NCBI RefSeq assembly: GCF_902459565.1
Contig: NZ_CABPSN010000004.1
Location: 62,001-126,000, forward strand
DNA: 64,000 nt
Reading direction: 5' to 3'
DNA from: Pandoraea aquatica
Lineage (GTDB): Bacteria > Pseudomonadota > Gammaproteobacteria > Burkholderiales > Burkholderiaceae
Numbering within the stretch: position 1 is the first letter of the stretch; the number at the start of each line of letters is the position of its first letter. Shown one piece after another: positions 62,053 to 64,000 of this stretch. The notes beneath the pieces were generated by a model. The model ran no database searches. It was given only the letters and a program-made list of their open reading frames with translations, and was not told the DNA's origin. The position numbers and the translations under genes are program-made.

Positions 62053-62827
62053 TATCCCGATGTTCGCTTTGCAAGACGTTTCGTTCGCGGTAGAGGGGCG
62101 CACGCTGCTCGCGCCACTGACGCTGGAACTCGCGGCCGGACAGGTGCACGGACTGATCGGCCACAACGGCTCGGGCAAGTCGAGCCTGATCAAGTTGCTC
62201 GCGCGCCAGCTCTCGCCCGTGAGCGGCAACATCCAGTTCGAGGGACGGGCGCTGGCGTCGTGGGGCGCACGCGAGTTTGCGCGGCGTGTGGCGTATTTGC
62301 CGCAGCAGCCGCCCGCCGCGGCCGGGATGACGGTGTCGGAACTCGTCGCGCTCGGTCGTTACCCGTGGCACGGCGCGCTCGGACGCTTCGACGCCCATGA
62401 CCATGAGGCCGTGCAGAACGCGATGGTGCAGACGGACGTACTCGGCTTTGCCGACCGTCTCGTGGAGTCGCTTTCGGGCGGGGAGCGTCAGCGCGTATGG
62501 CTGGCGATGCTCGTTGCGCAGCAGGCGCAGTGTCTATTGCTGGATGAACCGACCTCGGCGCTCGATGTAGCCCATCAACTGGACGTGCTCAAACTCGTGC
62601 GCGAACTGGCCGACGCGCATGGTCTCGGCGTGGTGATCGTGCTGCACGACGTCAACATGGCTGCGCGCTTTTGCGACACGCTGCTCGCGCTCAAACACGG
62701 CAAACCGATTGCGCGCGGCACCCCGGCAGAACTGATGTCGCCCGACACATTGCAGACTATCTACGGCGTGCCGATGGGCGTCCTGCCGAATCCCGATGGT
62801 GGAATGCCTGTGAGCTATGCGCGCTGA
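62045..62827 (+). CDS. Ferric siderophore ABC ATPase (FhuC-like)
   Basis: A 260-residue ATPase that powers the FhuB-like permease. Walker A is GHNGSGKS (39-46), the Q loop is YLPQQPP, the signature is LSGGERQR (about 142-149), Walker B is LLLDEPTSALD, and the H loop is VLHDVN. It starts inside the end of the exporter gene (eight-base overlap), so its translation depends on that gene. It is convergent with the second AraC gene. I see no terminator between them. Confidence 0.9.
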   Translation: MTDIPMFALQDVSFAVEGRTLLAPLTLELAAGQVHGLIGHNGSGKSSLIKLLARQLSPVSGNIQFEGRALASWGAREFARRVAYLPQQPPAAAGMTVSELVALGRYPWHGALGRFDAHDHEAVQNAMVQTDVLGFADRLVESLSGGERQRVWLAMLVAQQAQCLLLDEPTSALDVAHQLDVLKLVRELADAHGLGVVIVLHDVNMAARFCDTLLALKHGKPIARGTPAELMSPDTLQTIYGVPMGVLPNPDGGMPVSYAR

Positions 62828-62870
62828 CGTCACGCGCTGAGTGTTGTGTTGGCAGATGCCCGAGTCAGGC

Positions 62871-63656
62871 TCAGGCGTCTGCGAGATAGCGTTGCGGGGA
62901 GCGTCCCGTGACCTGTTTGAACATGGCGATGAAGGCGCTGGGGCTGGCATAGCCGAACGCGTCTGCCGTCGCCGCGACCGACACCCCCTGTGCCAGCGTC
63001 GAAATCGCTTCGGACACGCGCAAGTGTTGACGCCACGTCACGAACGTCATGCCCGTCTCCGTCTGGAACTGACGCGCGAGCGTGCGTCCGCTCACCCCGA
63101 ACTGTTCCCCCCAGAAGTCGAGCGTCAGTTTGCTGGCCGGCTCGTTCATCAGGTGCTCACAGATCGCTTGTAACCGCTCGTCCTTCGGCACCGGCACGCC
63201 GCGTTCGGGCACTGGTGCTGCGTCGTGCAACACACCCATCAACGGCGGTACCGAGAGCGCTGCACGGCTCGTGGGACCGTAGCTGTCGCCATCACGGCTG
63301 ACGGTCACGGCCAGTTCGCGAATCAGCGGGGTGACGAGAATCACCGTCGGAATGGTCCAGTCCCACGGGAACGCGCGCGGCTCCATGTAGATGTTGCCCA
63401 TCTGTCCGTCGCCCACCGCGTGCAGTTCATGTTCGATGTCCGACGGCAGCCAGAGCGCTCGCGAGGGCGGCAGCGTCCAGATGGCGGACGGTGTCAGTAC
63501 GCGCACAATCCCGCGCACCGGGAACACCAACTGGCCGTGACGATGGCGATGCCAGATCAGCCGTTCGCCGTGACGGAAGGGCGTGACCTGTGCAAAGACA
63601 TCGCGCGGTAACGGCCGCACGGCATTGGGAAATCGTTTGCGCAGGAAGTCACTCAT
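62871..63656 (-). CDS. AraC-family regulator, paralogue of the 54042 gene
   Basis: A 261-residue regulator with cupin and AraC domains, closely similar in layout and many motifs to the protein at 54042 (for example GIVRVLTPSAIWTLPPSRALWLP, HELHAVG, and FGYASPSAFIAMFKQVTGRSPQRYL). The N-terminal domain includes IWHRHRHGQLVFPVRG, with a histidine cluster that may bind metal or an effector. It is divergent from the gene starting at 63927, with a Fur-like palindrome between. Probably a local iron or siderophore regulator that arose with its paralogue by duplication around the locus. Confidence 0.85.
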   Translation of the reverse strand: MSDFLRKRFPNAVRPLPRDVFAQVTPFRHGERLIWHRHRHGQLVFPVRGIVRVLTPSAIWTLPPSRALWLPSDIEHELHAVGDGQMGNIYMEPRAFPWDWTIPTVILVTPLIRELAVTVSRDGDSYGPTSRAALSVPPLMGVLHDAAPVPERGVPVPKDERLQAICEHLMNEPASKLTLDFWGEQFGVSGRTLARQFQTETGMTFVTWRQHLRVSEAISTLAQGVSVAATADAFGYASPSAFIAMFKQVTGRSPQRYLADA

Positions 63657-63704
63657 GGGGGGATTGCGGGTCTCGCGTCAGGATGTCGCCAATTGGATAA
63701 CGAT

Positions 63705-63730
63705 TGTCAAAAAATCGACACTTATTGTCG
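63705..63730. promoter_or_regulatory. Inverted TGTC/GACA elements near the second AraC gene
   Basis: TGTC (63705-63708) faces GACA (63717-63720), and CGACA (63716-63720) faces TGTCG (63726-63730). The GACA/TGTC halves with an A-rich centre resemble the core of the 29-base repeat at 54927-54955 in front of the paralogous gene. Candidate operator, weakly supported. Confidence 0.35.
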
Positions 63731-63802
63731 TCCTTACCTTTTTCGAACCCGATATTCTCCATAGCTATCAATGTGTTGAGCCGGATCACACGCAAATTTA
63801 GT

Positions 63803-63815
63803 AATGAGTCTCATT
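63803..63815. promoter_or_regulatory. Fur-box-like palindrome AATGAGTCTCATT
   Basis: A perfect inverted repeat around one central base, of the type found in iron-repressed promoters of this group. It lies about 110 bases before the gene cut by the window end, in the region divergent from the AraC gene. Confidence 0.6.
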
Positions 63816-63926
63816 TGCGATATTTCCGCCAGTGTAGCGGGAATTGGACGGTGGCCACACAAAGCACACGAACGTTAATTTTGGATCGCCGGTAGAACCC
63901 GGCAACAAGGGGAAGTGTTGTCAACG

Positions 63927-64000
63927 ATGCAAACGAATCAGAATTCTCGCCGGACGCAGGCCGCACGGGGTCATATGTTCGATGCAATACGCGCAGGGCA
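63927..64000 (+). CDS. 5' end of an unidentified gene cut by the window end
   Basis: An open frame of 24 codons runs from ATG 63927 to the end without a stop. AAGGGGAAG lies about ten bases before it. The visible residues are polar and basic (MQTNQNSRRTQAARGHMFD), like the leader of an exported protein or of another TonB receptor, but too short to identify. The Fur-like site upstream suggests an iron-regulated gene that continues the siderophore locus. Confidence 0.5.
   Translation, partial: MQTNQNSRRTQAARGHMFDAIRAG

Noticed and set aside
1-64000. Mobile elements, CRISPR arrays or prophage
   Set aside because: No transposase, integrase, repeat-spacer pattern or phage structural gene is visible; the selC tRNA shows no adjacent integrase or duplicated 3' end.

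Overview
The window is GC-rich chromosomal DNA from a betaproteobacterium. Gene families, codon bias and gene order fit the Burkholderiaceae. Pandoraea is a reasonable guess, because a formyl-CoA:oxalate CoA-transferase, a selenocysteine formate dehydrogenase island and a hydroxamate-type siderophore locus occur together. The genus is an inference, not a demonstration. I see no rRNA, CRISPR array, transposase, integrase or phage gene. The only tRNA gene I found is the selenocysteine tRNA.

Layout. 0.5-2.7 kb: frc (oxalate/formyl-CoA) and a fumarylacetoacetate-hydrolase-family enzyme, then a LysR regulator. 3.9-7.3 kb: a small conserved-looking orphan followed by the three-gene proton-translocating transhydrogenase pntAA-pntAB-pntB. 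7.4-15.1 kb: a LysR regulator, an intergenic region with two inverted pairs of DnaA-box-like sites, an MFS permease, a 2-keto-4-pentenoate hydratase-like enzyme, two GntR/FadR regulators, and an enoyl-CoA-hydratase-like gene coupled to a second class III CoA-transferase. 15.3-22.4 kb: GH15 glucanase/trehalase, an Ala/Thr-rich orphan, a DHA2 drug exporter, an orphan branched-chain-type binding protein, a LysE exporter and a SnoaL-like protein.

22.4-26.4 kb: a visibly AT-richer upstream region, then five genes in the order alpha, gamma, Rieske ferredoxin, effector, beta. They match the toluene-4-monooxygenase (TmoABCDE) layout, but no reductase gene follows. All six diiron ligands are kept at T4moH numbering, while most pocket residues known to control substrate fit differ. 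This is the strongest candidate for an undescribed enzyme system in the window.

26.4-30.1 kb: an intermembrane lipid transport operon (split pqiA, pqiB, pqiC). 30.3-39.6 kb: a near self-contained selenocysteine module, with fdoG (in-frame UGA decoded as Sec, SECIS hairpin directly after it), fdoH, fdoI, fdhE, selA, selB and selC (tRNA-Sec). 39.7-54 kb: assorted metabolic and regulatory genes, including a LysR/class II aldolase pair, an AraC regulator with a divergent reductase, a secreted GH46 chitosanase, an RpiR regulator convergent with a class III aminotransferase plus GabP-like permease, and a GntR-DAACS symporter-threonine aldolase unit. 54-64 kb: a Fur-box-bearing siderophore locus with a TonB receptor, FhuD-, FhuB- and FhuC-like uptake genes, and a PvdE/SyrD-type exporter placed inside the uptake operon. 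Two paralogous AraC regulators bracket it, and a further gene is cut by the window end.

How the parts work together. The Fdo complex needs selA/selB/selC for its Sec residue and FdhE for maturation, and all are adjacent. The siderophore operon joins import and export of what is probably the same ligand. The monooxygenase carries every T4MO-type component except the NADH oxidoreductase, so it must borrow electrons from elsewhere in the genome.
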